Shown: piece after piece, positions 35,416 through 47,021 of the stretch | How positions within the stretch are numbered: the first letter of the stretch is position 1 | Layout: every line of letters starts with the position of its first letter | Source: Welwitschia mirabilis | Taxonomy: Eukaryota > Gnetophyta > Gnetopsida > Welwitschiales | DNA length: 64,000 bases | Reading direction: 5' to 3' | Assembly (NCBI GenBank): GCA_051453625.1 | Contig: JBOZIK010000001.1 | Location: 111,439,851-111,503,850, forward strand | Notes under the pieces: generated by a model | Told to the model about the DNA's origin: nothing | The model's input: the letters and a program-made list of their open reading frames with translations, nothing else | Database searches by the model: none | Translations under genes and position numbers: made by a program

Positions 35416-36640
35416 TTATGCAAATGTTTATCAACTATATATTAGTTCAACCTTTTTAAATGTTATTTGAGAAGAATACGTGTATGTAAATTAGGCAACT
35501 GGTTTTGTGAGAAAAGGCATGAAAAATCATAATTACAAGTAGAAGAAGGTACTTTTTGGTCTTAGGCAAGCACTAGAAGCTTAGTACACTACTTTGCATA
35601 ACCATCTACTCAAGAAAGGCTATACAAGTTACATTACTGAATCTATTTTGTTTCATAATAAGAAGGATGATTAGGTAATATTTATTTTAATTTATATATA
35701 TGATATTATTTATTTTGTATCATGTGAAAAGCTATTAAAATAGTTCAAAAGAGAAATGTAAGAAGTGTTTAATATGAAAGATTTGGAACATCTACAATAT
35801 TTTCTTGGATTTGAACTTGCAAGATCATTACATTTTGTTAAAGTAATCATGCAAGAGATTTATTAAAGAATTTTAACATGCATAATGCAAATGTAGTAGC
35901 AATGTAATTAGCATATGATTTTGGTTAAAAAAAAAAGAAAAAAGGTGAATGAAACATATTTTAAGAAAATCACTATATCTTTAAGGTACCTTACATACTT
36001 TAGACTAGATTTATAATTTTTGATAAATGTTGTTTCAAGATACATGGCTAAACCAAATATAAAATACTTAAAGGTAGCAAACACATTTTGAGATATGTTA
36101 AAGGAAATATAGAGAATTGTAATTTACAAAAATTATGAATACTTGGTTTACATATAGTAATGCTAATTTAGGAGGAAATTTGAAAGATAGAAAAAGCACT
36201 CTAGGAATAATGATATTTCATGACTTGAACTTAATTCCTTAAAAATATTATAAGAAATAATGCATAACTATTTCTTATATAGCTTCTAAATATATTGCAA
36301 TGTATGAAGCAGTAAAAAACAATCATGTGGATTGTGAAGGTAATGAAAGAACTTCATTTGAATGTAGATACTCTTCTTCCATTATTTTTTAATAATGTCT
36401 TATCCATACATTTAGGGAAAAGTCAACTATAATACAAAATAATAAAACACATTAATATCAAGTATAACTACATCAAAGAGAAGGTAAAGGACAAAATAGT
36501 GATACTACAATACATGAACATAAAAGACCAAGTTGTTCGTATTCTAATAAATGCAATAAATAGAAAAAGAATGGAAGATTTAATGTACATTGCAAGTTTT
36601 ATGAACTTGAAAGTTAAATAAAGGAATGTTATTTTTAGTT
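35416..36640 (+). mobile_element. Ty1/copia relic: RT and RNase H, plus strand
   Basis: Translation near 35,560-35,720 reads LRQALEA, then LLKKGYTSYITESILF, then a segment ending LIYIYDI, which is the copia RT with YVDD mutated to YIYD. About 35,770-35,830 gives MKDLEHLQYFLGFELA, the standard DLGxLxYFLGIE motif. About 35,970-36,080 gives the RYLTY..RLDL region, then VSRYMAKPNIKY. The RNase H end, IKDQVVRILINAINRKRMEDL (canonical EDQVADIFTKAL), is near 36,515-36,575. Stops and frameshifts are common. The left end is lost in the gap, and 36,641-37,181 probably contains its 3' LTR although I cannot place the ends. Confidence 0.75.
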
Positions 36641-37181
36641 AACTTGTAAGTTTTTTTAATATATTTCCTTCATTTAAGATGTTTCTCAAAATTGGTAGAT
36701 GATACAAAAGTCATAGGATCTTAAAGAAAATGTTATAAAAGACATGAACATCTTTTTGTAACTCTTTGTTATTGTAATTATTATTGTTAAAGAAGATAAA
36801 GGAAAGTATAAGGGGTTATCTATAAAACTTATACATTCTTTATTAAAAGAACTATTATTAAAGAAATCTAAAATAGAGGAGAAGCATTCTTGATGTTGAG
36901 CATCATGTGTTTAATCTAATTCTACTACTTTTACATCTTTGCTACTTTTATTTTTTGATTACTTTCTTATTATTACTATTATGAGATTTGTTTTGTTTCT
37001 AATAAAGAGTACTTTTAAGATATTTTAAGAGGATAAAATATTTTTTTAGAAGGTTATTTTAGCTATGTAGGTCATAAGGCCTATCTCCCTTCAAAATTAA
37101 ACAAAACCTTTCAAAATGACTAATCTTAGAATAAACTACACATGGAGGTAAAATGTTTTCATACTCTACCTTCACCTTTAT
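36641..37181. other. Spacer between copia relic and E3
   Basis: AT-rich, with no coding motif. It may be the copia 3' LTR. Confidence 0.3.
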
Positions 37182-38434
37182 TGTGATGCCAAATAATATA
37201 TATTTCATGGGGTATTTTGAATGCTCTTACAAGACATTTTTGATAGTTTTAGTTGAATTTATAATGATTATTAAAAGTTAAGGGGATAATCACAAAAACA
37301 TGTAAACTTCTGATGCATTTAGAGGTATTTCAAATAGATTCTGATACTTAGCATTCTAAGGAGGATTTTAATGATCTAAGAGGCTAATTTTCTCCTAGCT
37401 AGAGAACTTAGAAGGATGTTATTCCCATGGTTATCTAGATGATAGTTAGGATGATAGTTCATTTGGAGAGCTGACATGGTTGATGATGTGGACAGGGACA
37501 GGAATCTTATGAATTATGTTTTATAATATAGTATCATCCTCATGATCATTCCAATGATAGCTAGGATAATATTTATTTCATGTAATAGATGAATATAATT
37601 TTTTAATGGGGTTACATGCCTACTTGAGTTGATAGGGTTTTATTTGGATCATTAGGATTTTATTTCTAGAAACTTTCATGTAAGAACTATAAAGATCATG
37701 ACCTCACTTTAAAAACTATATTTTATACTTGAAATTCTTATGATGGGAGATTAAAGAAAAAGAGGTTCATCCTAGATACATAGATAAGTCTTCCTTGGTA
37801 TTGGGTTGTGTATCCTCCATTGAGATGCTTCTTCTTTATAAGTAAATGTTTCATTCAAGATTAATAAAAAGGTTAATTTATTTCTATTATGTGTATCTTG
37901 CTTATAGTTTATGTTGGTTATAATTTCATGATAGCTTTATAGTTGATATAGATCATAAGGCCAACCTATGATAGGTTGATATTATTAGTTTATGACTTGT
38001 ATTTCATTTCATATTTCATTTCATAACTATAGTAGTTGCATTCCATTATATTCTATTTGATGTGCTATTTAGCTTAAATTAGTTAGGATTTAGTAAAAAT
38101 ATTTCCTAGTTGAGCTAAATTATAAGGGTCGATCTTGATGATAGCAAGCTGGTAGTCGAGTAGATCTATTACTTAGAGTTATTTCATTATAAGCATTGCA
38201 TTAGCATTTATCATACATAGTATTCTTGCATTATTCCTATTTCATTTACTTAAATAGAAAAATATTAAAAATACTTAGCCAAATCGATTCCCTCCCTACG
38301 AGCCTAGTGCCTTTGATAGATTACAACAATCGAGTTAACTCCTCATTATACTAGTGTATATTTTGTACAATCATTTATGATCTATAAGAGATTTTCTTAA
38401 GGACTTAAGAATCATAAAAATACCCACCATAACA
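37182..38434 (+). repeat. 5' LTR of E3
   Basis: It starts TGTGATGCC and ends ACCCACCATAACA. It aligns with 43,556-45,255 and, inverted, with the LTRs of E1, E2 and E4. Palindromic motifs are at 37,430-37,443 and about 37,540-37,553. Confidence 0.85.
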
Positions 38435-38455
38435 TTTTATCACCATTATAAAGGA
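38435..38455 (+). other. Primer-binding site of E3
   Basis: TTTTATCACCATTATAAAGG follows the LTR and aligns with TTTGGCGCCGTTGCCGGGG, with many G to A changes. Confidence 0.5.
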
Positions 38456-39001
38456 AGGTTATAAGGAACTAGAGGATTATCACTATAATAGATAAGTACC
38501 TTAGCACTGTATTTTATCCTAGATTTCATAGTTTTATTTCTATAATTTTTTATTTTTGTAATGTGATAACTTCATGTTATCCTCTTTCTTATCTAGATAA
38601 CACAAATGGATGATGAACTCTAACTAGATTTTTTTAGTTTCTTTTTCACAATTTATATTTTATTGTTCTCTATAGTTTTTAGTAGCATAATAAATTCTAT
38701 GTCATTTCCTTTATCGTCAAATGATCAAGAAGATTACAATCACTTATTTCTATTTCTATTTTTTGTAATTTTATTTCTCTATATTTCTATAATGATTTCT
38801 TAATAGGTAGTCATCTGTTTATATCATTTAGATAACAATTAAGATGATAGAGTTGTGCATTATTTTCAGAGTATATAGGGATATGTCAAATTGTAGTAAA
38901 AAGATGAAATATGAAAAGGAGTAGACCTTGATATTTATCTTGTACTTATCTTTTTTATCATCCTAATTAATTTTTTAATTTCATTCTTACCATCTATTTC
39001 C
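38456..39001 (+). other. Leader of E3
   Basis: Noncoding. Palindromic motif relics near 38,598-38,611 and 38,818-38,831. Confidence 0.5.
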
Positions 39002-40830
39002 ATGAATAGTGATAAAAGAACCCTTTGAGAAATATTATATGAAAGAAGAAGAAACTTGAGATTTTTTGAAGATAATGATAAAAGACCACTTCAAGAAATT
39101 TTTGCAAAAATAATAATAAAATTGAGAATTTTTAAAGATAACAATAAAAGATCACTTTAAGAAATTTTTACAGAAAGAGGATGGATAATACCAAATGATG
39201 TTGAGACTAGTAATTGGGTTTCTTCCTCTTTTCAACTTACCTTTTTTTTTAAACTCTTCTTTTTAGGCTACATGTATAAATAACAATAAGTATTTTCAAC
39301 ATTTTAGGGATTTCATCTCATTCATAAAAACATCCTACAATAATTTTAGGAAATTCCAATCACCTTCCATAAATTATTTTCCATCTTCCATGAATTACAA
39401 TGAAAAAGAAGATTCACTTTATGAGTCCATGATTGAAGAAATAAATAAGATGTAAGAAATGAAGAAAATACAAGAAAATCAAATCAAAAACCTAGAAAAT
39501 CTAATTGTAATCCTTTAATAAACTATATTACAAAGTCAACTATCTCAATATTATTTTACAACACAACATTCTCAAACCTATCCTACTCTTTCTACTACAT
39601 CCCATCTTGAGAAAAATGAGAAGAACTTAGAAACAAGTATCAAAAATTATTTTTTAAAATAGAAAATTATATTTTGAATCAAATTAATAATCTCACTTAT
39701 TAGGAGATAGCTAAAATAAGAATAATAGTAACTAAACTCAATTCTCCAATAATAAGGACAAGGATGATTATTTATCAAATGATGAGACTGAGATACTAGA
39801 TTATATCTTTAGCATTCATATACTATTAGAAAATCCAAATGGCATAAAGAAATCATTTCATGAAGAATATAAATTTTTTTAATCCATGATAAAAATAATA
39901 ATCACATTTTTATTTATGACCTTTTTGGTGAATCTAATAATTAGAAGAATAATATCATGTAATAACATGATGAAGAAAAGAAGGATAAGGAAGAAGATAA
40001 TGAGTACATTTCTCTTTATGATCTATTTGATAAGTCTAATAACTTGCAAAATAAGAGAAATAATCAATAAAAAAATAAGAACATACTCAAAGACAATAAT
40101 GAAAAAAGCAAAAAAAATAATTCAATAAGATACTGATGAAGACAACAATGAAGAAAATAAACATGATGAATGACCCATGGAGATTTATTCAAATATAATA
40201 GAGGATAGACTTGTTCATTCTAATGTAAATAAATAAGCCTAAATATGCTACCCATGTTTCTCCATCCTTCCACTTGTGCTTTCATGTAAAACTCTAAATA
40301 ACATCCTTCCTTCTAATTCTACTTCCATGTTGCCTTATGATCTTGATAATTGTAACATTTCTCCATCTTTTCCATTTGAATCTTCACATAACTATTAAAA
40401 CCACATTCCTTCCCTTGACTTTAATGAAACCCATAATTTTGAAGATTCTATTCCTAGTATCTTTTAATCTCTTCTTCTTAAAACTCCATATAATAGTCAA
40501 AGTAACATCCTTTCCTCTCCTACCAACATTTGCTTTACCTTGTATCTTTAATGATTACTCTTTGCAAAAGTATGATTTGGGATATCTTGGAAATTTCAAT
40601 TAGGGAAAGCCTTACTTCCTTGATGAAAATCCATTTCTTGAGTTGGATCTTAAGGTTCTTATTAATCTTACTAAATGCTTTAGAAATTCTTTAAAAACTT
40701 CTTAGATCCATTCTTTGAGTACTAACTTAAATGAATTATGTATGATAATCATGATTTACTTCAATTTAATAAGAGGTTTTTTTTAATGCTATTTATCACT
40801 TCTTCATCCCTTTTTTAGATTATAAAATTT
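39002..40830 (+). pseudogene. Unrecognised single ORF of the E family, copy in E3
   Basis: Starts MNSDKRTL and continues with charged repeats of the form DNDKRPLQEIF (39,002-39,180), then IIPNDVETSN followed by a P/F-rich segment. A predicted coiled coil (MIEEINK, EMKKIQENQIKNLENLI) is near 39,430-39,510. TEILDYIFSIHILLENP is at 39,787-39,838, a basic/acidic stretch is at about 39,900-40,140, and PCIFNDYSLQKYDLGYLGNF is at about 40,540-40,600 followed by GKPYFLDEN. YDNHDLLQFNKRFF near 40,740-40,780 matches the YEFDKRFYFHE segment of the other copies. Stops are frequent, so it is dead. Comparison of the three copies is what shows it was once protein-coding. I do not recognise the family. Confidence 0.6.
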
Positions 40831-43541
40831 ATGCTATTAAGGTTTTATCCTTTTACTTTATTTACCTCTAATTAATTAATCCTTATTTTTCTGCAAAAGT
40901 ATAGTACCTAGGATCATATCCTTAGAAAAATAGATTTTTTTTTTAAAATAAAGTATTAGACTTGAATAAAACTTGTCTTCTTGACACTTTAATCTTATTT
41001 TGGTATTTCCTTCTTATTTTATGTTGATATGTTTCTGTTCTTGGCTTTTATTTTTTTATGTGTCATTCTTTGAATCTAGTTAGTTAGTTCTTTTGTACAA
41101 TATCTAAGTACATTTTTTACATAACAAGTTAACCTCTAAATGGTTAGGTTCTTATTTTTTAGAAAAAGTACATTCTAATGAATTAATTAAAATCTCTAAT
41201 CTAAACACTAGGAAAATTCAAAAAGTTAATGAATAAAGGTTAAAATTCTATGAGTCACCTATCAATCAAATCTTGAGCATGATAGAAGCACTTATCCTAT
41301 AATCCATCTTTGATGAGGAGGACTTTTATTCTACCATTATCTAATTATTCCTTAGTTGATTCCTTTGGTGGATGTCATGTTATCACTTAAACATCTTTTA
41401 TCTCAATTATGTATTACTTTATAAACTTACCATAACTAGTAATCTTTTACTTAGACATTTCAAAGTAATAAGGTTGGATTCACCAAATATTAAGACATTT
41501 ATATATCTATGAACTTCATTTTTAAGGAAGATGTCTTGATTCTTTTGTTCTCTCTTAATCGTATGAATCTTTGGTTGTTTAGGTACGTCCTCCCCTATTT
41601 CTCATCTTATTACCTCACCTTTATCCTTAAGAGTACTTGGTCATGTAGGATTTATTTTAAAAAATAAAAATTTAAAAATATAATAAGATAAAATAAAAAA
41701 ATAATAATGATCATGATCTTTTGTATTTGAGCTAAAAACATGGTCACCACGATGTCCTATCACTCTGGGGTACATTTTCCTGAAGAGGATCTTTAGCAGT
41801 GTTAGTAGCTATGGGAAATCCACTAGGGAATCAGTTGGTTATGCCCTATATGTCATTACTCTTTTGATACTAGTTGCATACCTATTATCATGGTAATAAT
41901 TATCACTTAGAGGCTATGGGATCATTGATATTCCTTGTATCATCAAAGGTTTTGCTTGTTTCCTAAACTTATTATGCATATAGTACTCCCACATGATCAT
42001 TTTACCTTTTAATATTTTGGTGTATTTTGGGGTGTAAGGAAGTACATCCATCTTTAATTGGCTTTTAATCTTATGATTCATTAATTAAGAACATCAGATT
42101 TACTTAGCATCATCATAACCAATGCCTATTTGAATGGTACTTTATAAAGTTTTTACATCATGTCATACATCATTAATCAAGTATTTTATGCTTTCTACTA
42201 AGGTACTTCGTTAGGTTAGAATTTAGAGTAGGTAAACAATCATATTCATGTTTCTAGTTGTCCATTTTTACATTTTATTTTCCCTAGTCATTTTATTTGG
42301 TATTTTAAATTCATGTCCTTAATTTCTCATCATAATACTTAGGACTTCATTATTTAATAGTTTTCATATCGTTTTATTTCACTAGAAATTTTTATCTATG
42401 GGAGTTAACTTTTTTTTAGCACTTTGGAGATGACGTTCATTTATCTCATGATGTCATTTATCCCATATGTTTCTTTAAGCATATTTTTGAATATCCATAC
42501 ATTGACTCTTTTATTATGCCTTTTTTTATAATATTTCTTATCTTTTATCTATTTTTTTGACTTCATGATAATTTTTTAAGGCCTTACTATTACTATTAAC
42601 TTCACCTTCTACCAATCTTTCTTAAAGACATGTCATATACCTGGTCATCCAGATGATAGAAGTGGACAATAATTAAAATGAATTGTTATCTTTTTCCCCC
42701 CTTATGTTAATGTGACACAAGCCATATTGATTCACATGTGAGGGGCAAGACATATGTTTAAGATATTTTTGATCAAAAATCTTAATTATGGAATTCCTTT
42801 TTGAGCTTTCATGATATATATAGATATATAGATATATATAAATATATATATGTGATGTTCTATTTTAGTTATGATGTTACATTTTTAGTGTGATATGCAT
42901 TATGGGTATTGTTTAGTAAGATATGCACTAGATAGCAGGCTCTTAGTATGCACTTTCTAATTAAGGAGGAATGTTTTCCTTCGCTACCTCCACTTATGGG
43001 CTTTTATATAGACTTATCTAAGCACCATAAAGGGAGTGATGTTATAATTATTTTTGATATATTTACCCCTTATTAATTCTATGTAAAACTCATTGATTAG
43101 TTTGTACACATTATTTTGAGTTATTTATGTTTTAATTATACATACATCATCATCTTTTTGAGTTATTATGATTATAACTTTTAATGACTTTTGTGTATGA
43201 TACTTAATTTTTATTTTACTATGTGATAAATTTTTTAAGTAAGGGGCTAATGCAGATCATAAGTGCTCTAATTTTTTTCATAATCTTGTTCATAAGAACT
43301 TAATTTTTGGTTTGATTTTTTAAGACTATCATCACCATAGTCATCTAAACAACAAGTCAGATGATAGTCCTATTGCACATATTCCAAAAAGATAATGCAT
43401 AAAGTTCATTAGATTCCAATCCTAGATCCTATATGGTAACATTTCTGAACTTAATTCATGTTTTCCTAGTTATTGTTTATTTGAGTTAATTTAACTCATA
43501 ATTTATAGTTATTCACTTACTTGGTCAAGGACTAACAATAC
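40831..43541 (+). other. 3' noncoding region of E3
   Basis: Homologous in reverse orientation to E1 14,249-17,600; the segment at 41,740-42,060 pairs with 15,780-16,060. Palindromic motif relics near 42,638-42,653 and 43,338-43,370. A GATA/TA microsatellite is at 42,813-42,853. No pol. Confidence 0.6.
42813..42853. repeat. GATATA/TA microsatellite
   Basis: Alternating TA with interspersed G, about 40 bp. Confidence 0.85.
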
Positions 43542-43555
43542 TAAGTAAGAAGCTA
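43542..43555 (+). other. Polypurine tract of E3
   Basis: TAAGTAAGAAGCTA before the LTR, matching TAAGTGGGGGGCTA of E2 in position. Confidence 0.55.
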
Positions 43556-45255
43556 TGTTGTAATTTCAAATTATATATATTTGATGGGGTATTTTGAGTA
43601 CTTTTACAAAACGTTATCATCACCTAACCTGGGGATGATCATATAAGGCACATTAGTATGGCATATTTCTCTTGTTTAAACTGAGGTTTGAAACTGAACA
43701 TACTCTTAAGAGGATAGATGGGATGATTTAGTTCAGATTCAAAGTAGATATAACTTTCTACTCATTCATGCAATTTGAGTAATCTGGAGAAGCTAATTAT
43801 CCATGACTCTTCTATTTTTGAGAATCCATACATTTCTTATTAGTTTATGATGACTATCTCTCAAGCACAGGTTAAAGTGAATTTCAACCTAGATTATGGG
43901 TCTTAATATTGAAGAGATTCTTAAAATGCTTACTATCTAAAAGGATTTTAAGGTTGAGGATTAATTTGCAATAATAAAAATCTGAATAAAAAACTATCAT
44001 GATAAAGATGTATTATTTTGACATGTTACGAGGAACTTAACTTGATTAAATGTAATATCAAAGGTACAGGTTTAGGTAGTGTTCTAATGATTATCGAAAG
44101 TAATGGGATGATCATAAAACATGCAAACTTGTAGTGCATTTGGAGGTGTTTTAGGTACATTCTAACACTTAGCATTCTGAGTAGGAGTCTAATGATCTAA
44201 GAGGTTGATTTTCTCCTAGCTAGAGAACTAAGGAGAATGTAATCTACATGGTCTTCTAGAAGATAGTCAGGACAATAGTCCATTTGTAGAGCTAACCTAG
44301 ATGATTACATGGATAAGAATGGAAAGCTAATGAGAGATCTTTTATAATGTAGCATCATGTTCATGGTTATTTGGACAATAATCAAGATAATATTTATTTC
44401 ATGTAATGGACTAATATAATCTAGTCATGAGGTTACCCGCTCACTTGAGTTGCTAGGATTTCATTTGAGTCAGTAGGATTTTATTTCTAGAAAATTCTAT
44501 GTAAAAACTATAAATATCACTTAACCTCACTTTAAAAACCATTTTTGTATTAAAAAAACTTATGATGGAAGATCAAAGGATGAGAGGTCCATTCAAGCTA
44601 TAGAGAAAAGTCTTCATTGGTTTTGGGTTGTGTATCATCCATTTAGGTGCTACTACTTTATAAGTGAATGCTAGATTCAAGATTAATAAAAATGTTGATT
44701 TAATTATATTATATGCATCTTCCTTATAGTTTATGTTGGTTATAATTCTATGACAGCTCTATAGTTGATATAGATCATAAGGGAAACCTATGATAAGTTG
44801 ATATTATTAGTTTATTACTTGCATTTAATTTCATATTGCATTTCATAACTATAGTAGTTGCATTCCATTATATTTTATTCAATGTGCCTTATAGCTTATG
44901 CTAGTTAGGGTTTAGTAACAATATTTCCTAATTGATCTAATTTATAAGGACCAATCTTGATGATAGTAGGTTGGTGGTCGAGTATAACTATTACTTAGAG
45001 TTATTTTATTATAAGCATTACATTAGCATTTATCTTGCATAGTGTTCTTGCATTGCTTATATTTTATTTGTTTAAATAGAAAAACACCAAAAATACTTAG
45101 CTAAATAAATTCTCTAACTTTAAATTTAGTGCCTTTGATGGGTTTTAATATTCAAGTTAACTCCTAACTATATTACTATGTGTTTTGTGCAAGTATTTAT
45201 GATTGATAGGGATTTTCTTAAGGACTTAAGAATCACATAAATAAGTATCATAACA
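43556..45255 (+). repeat. 3' LTR of E3 with internal insertion
   Basis: It starts TGTTGTAATTTC and ends AAGTATCATAACA. Relative to 37,182-38,434 it carries about 465 extra bp (43,613-44,078) in which I see no motif. Palindromic motif relics at about 44,252-44,265 and 44,366-44,379. Confidence 0.8.
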
Positions 45256-45946
45256 ATCTTATTCATATCAAAACCATGAATAATTTTAAACTTCCTTAGT
45301 TTTTTAGTTAGATTGATTCTGTCTAGGCATAAAATAGAATGAAAACTAGGTGTACACCATTAATTGTAATTGGATCTAGTTTGATGAGTTTTCTAAATTT
45401 CCTTCCCAGTTGTTACATAATTTTTTGATTCCAATGGTTAGGCTTATTTCTCTTAGATCTATCTAGATTGAAATTTTTTAGAATATTTTTACCAAATCCT
45501 ATCCTAGATGTTAATGGGCTAAAGCTAGCCCCTCATCCCAAAAAACCAAGGCCTTACCATAATCAAATTGAGATCCTCTTCAGACTCAAACATATATAGA
45601 ACTAGATCTCTTATAAGAGTAATTACTTTGACTAAACTTATCCTAGTTCGCTTCACTATCATCCATCTTCTAATAGCATTAAGACTTGATCTAGCCCCTA
45701 TCAATACAAACTTATTAACTAGACTAAATTTGAATCACTTTTTAGCTATGAAAAAAATGCTTTAGTTTAGCTCTAATTTTAAAAATATCATTCTTTAAAA
45801 AATTCATAAAGATGGGATTCCACAGTCTTACCTAGACCCACCAGCTCGCCAACCCAAAAGGCCCTTAATGAAGCCTTAAAATTATACCTTGTTCCACTCA
45901 AAAAGTGTGAAGAAAATCCCACAAGATACCAAAAATAAAGGATCTT
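45256..45946 (-). mobile_element. LINE ORF1-like (DUF4283) relic
   Basis: On the minus strand the sequence reads VLYMFESEEDLNLIMVRPW, then FFGMRG, matching the F-x-F-x-S-x-E-D-x-x-x-V-L-x-x-x-P-W-x-F core of the DUF4283 domain found in plant L1 ORF1 proteins. Downstream, HWNQKIM, stop, QLGRKFRKLIKLDPITINGV corresponds to the W-x-x-x-L-x-x-IG-x-x-IG-x-x-IKVD-x-x-T segment, followed by INLTKKLRKFKIIHGF (canonical VDLTKPL). Frameshifts and stops are present. In L1 elements this protein binds RNA. It adjoins the E4 5' LTR where the primer site should be, so it has probably displaced that sequence. Confidence 0.62.
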
Positions 45947-47021
45947 TATTGTAGTATGTATTTGTGCAAGTGTTTAAGTTTAAGAAGATTCTATCATTCA
46001 TAAAATAGATAGATATCTCACATAATACAACACACTAGTTTGAGTGAAAGTAAACCTGAAATGTCATATTCACATTGAAGACTATGAGATGAGACCTGGT
46101 TTCCTATGTAAAAGAATAATAGGAATAAAAAATAAGAGATAAATGCAATAAAATAAATTACAGTGCAAAATGCAAGATGCAACTAATCTAGATGAAATGC
46201 AAAATAGAACTAACACTATTTGCTTTTAACCTTAATAAAAGCTACCCTTGATAAGCTATATCATCCAAGGAATTGTCACTAGATCAAGGGCAACATATGC
46301 TATAAGGGTCATCAAAAAAACTAACATACAAACATGAAAATAAAATAAGGTTTTTATATTAAAAATAGTAACAACATCTAGGTTATAAAATAGCCGAGTT
46401 TCAATAAAGGATACACATCCCTCCACCAAAGGAACATCTTTCTACAACACTCGAGATGGATCTTCCACCCTTCGATCTCCTATCATAAGAATTTCTAGTG
46501 CAACAAAGATGATAAAGAGAGTCGAAGAGGGACTTATTTATAACAACTTATAGTAAAAAATAACAAATAAAAGGTATGGAAAGATGCACTCATTTACATA
46601 AAAGAAATAGACAAAATAGTCAAGGGTCAGTTATCAAAGTTGGTTATATGTTAGTGTCATCTTGCTATATCATCTAGATGATGAAGGAGATGATAGCTCA
46701 TCACAAACGTTGACTCAACATGTGATTTATTAGATAACTCATTAGTCCATATCAACTGTCATCATCCTACTTATCGTCTGGATGATAGAGGAAACGATGG
46801 TATACTTTAATCATTTTCTTGATTAGAAACTTAGCATTTTTATTAGTAATATTCCTTCAAATATCTATGCATTAGAATGTGTCTTAAATACATCAAATCT
46901 AGGTAAGAACTACACATTTTTTAGATCTTTAATTGAATATCCAAAATCCTCAGAATTACATCTAAACCTATGTAGAGGTCTTGTAAAATAGCTCATAAAA
47001 CCACAAATTGGTAGTACAATA
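45947..47021 (-). repeat. 5' LTR of E4
   Basis: It runs from TATTGTAGTATGTATTTGTG to GGTAGTACAATA on the plus strand and pairs with 27,764-28,853. It is followed by the GTTTG duplication. It has two palindromic motifs (46,669-46,682 and 46,773-46,786) and the conserved TATA-like element at 46,535-46,543. Confidence 0.88.
46773..46786. promoter_or_regulatory. Palindromic motif copy retaining CpG
   Basis: ATCGTCTGGATGAT keeps CG where most copies have CA, and is followed by AACGATGG instead of GATGATAG. It is the least decayed copy and shows that the motif once contained CpG. Confidence 0.5.

Larger units (their letters stand above)
37182..45255 (+). mobile_element. LTR element E3, same family, plus strand
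   Basis: This is a complete opposite-strand member: 5' LTR 37,182-38,434, primer site 38,435-38,455, leader, ORF 39,002-40,830, 3' noncoding region, purine tract 43,542-43,555 and 3' LTR 43,556-45,255. The 3' LTR is longer because of an insertion of about 465 bp. I see no RT or integrase. I could not find matching 5-bp flanks (TTTAT left, ATCTT right), so the flanks may have been rearranged. It lies inside E4. Confidence 0.8.
27764..47021 (-). mobile_element. LTR element E4 inserted in the 91-bp array, with nested insertions
   Basis: The outer LTRs 27,764-28,853 and 45,947-47,021 are flanked by a perfect 5-bp duplication, GTTTG, at 27,759-27,763 and 47,022-47,026, and the array unit reads continuously across the two sides (ATTAGTTTG then GTTTGCAATATAAG). 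The terminal bases are TA and TA, that is TG and CA after decay. The purine tract (28,854-28,867) and about 370 bp of 3' noncoding sequence are visible next to the left LTR. Beyond that the interior is occupied by E2, a copia relic, E3 and a LINE ORF1 piece, plus gaps, so its own coding content cannot be judged. Confidence 0.75.
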
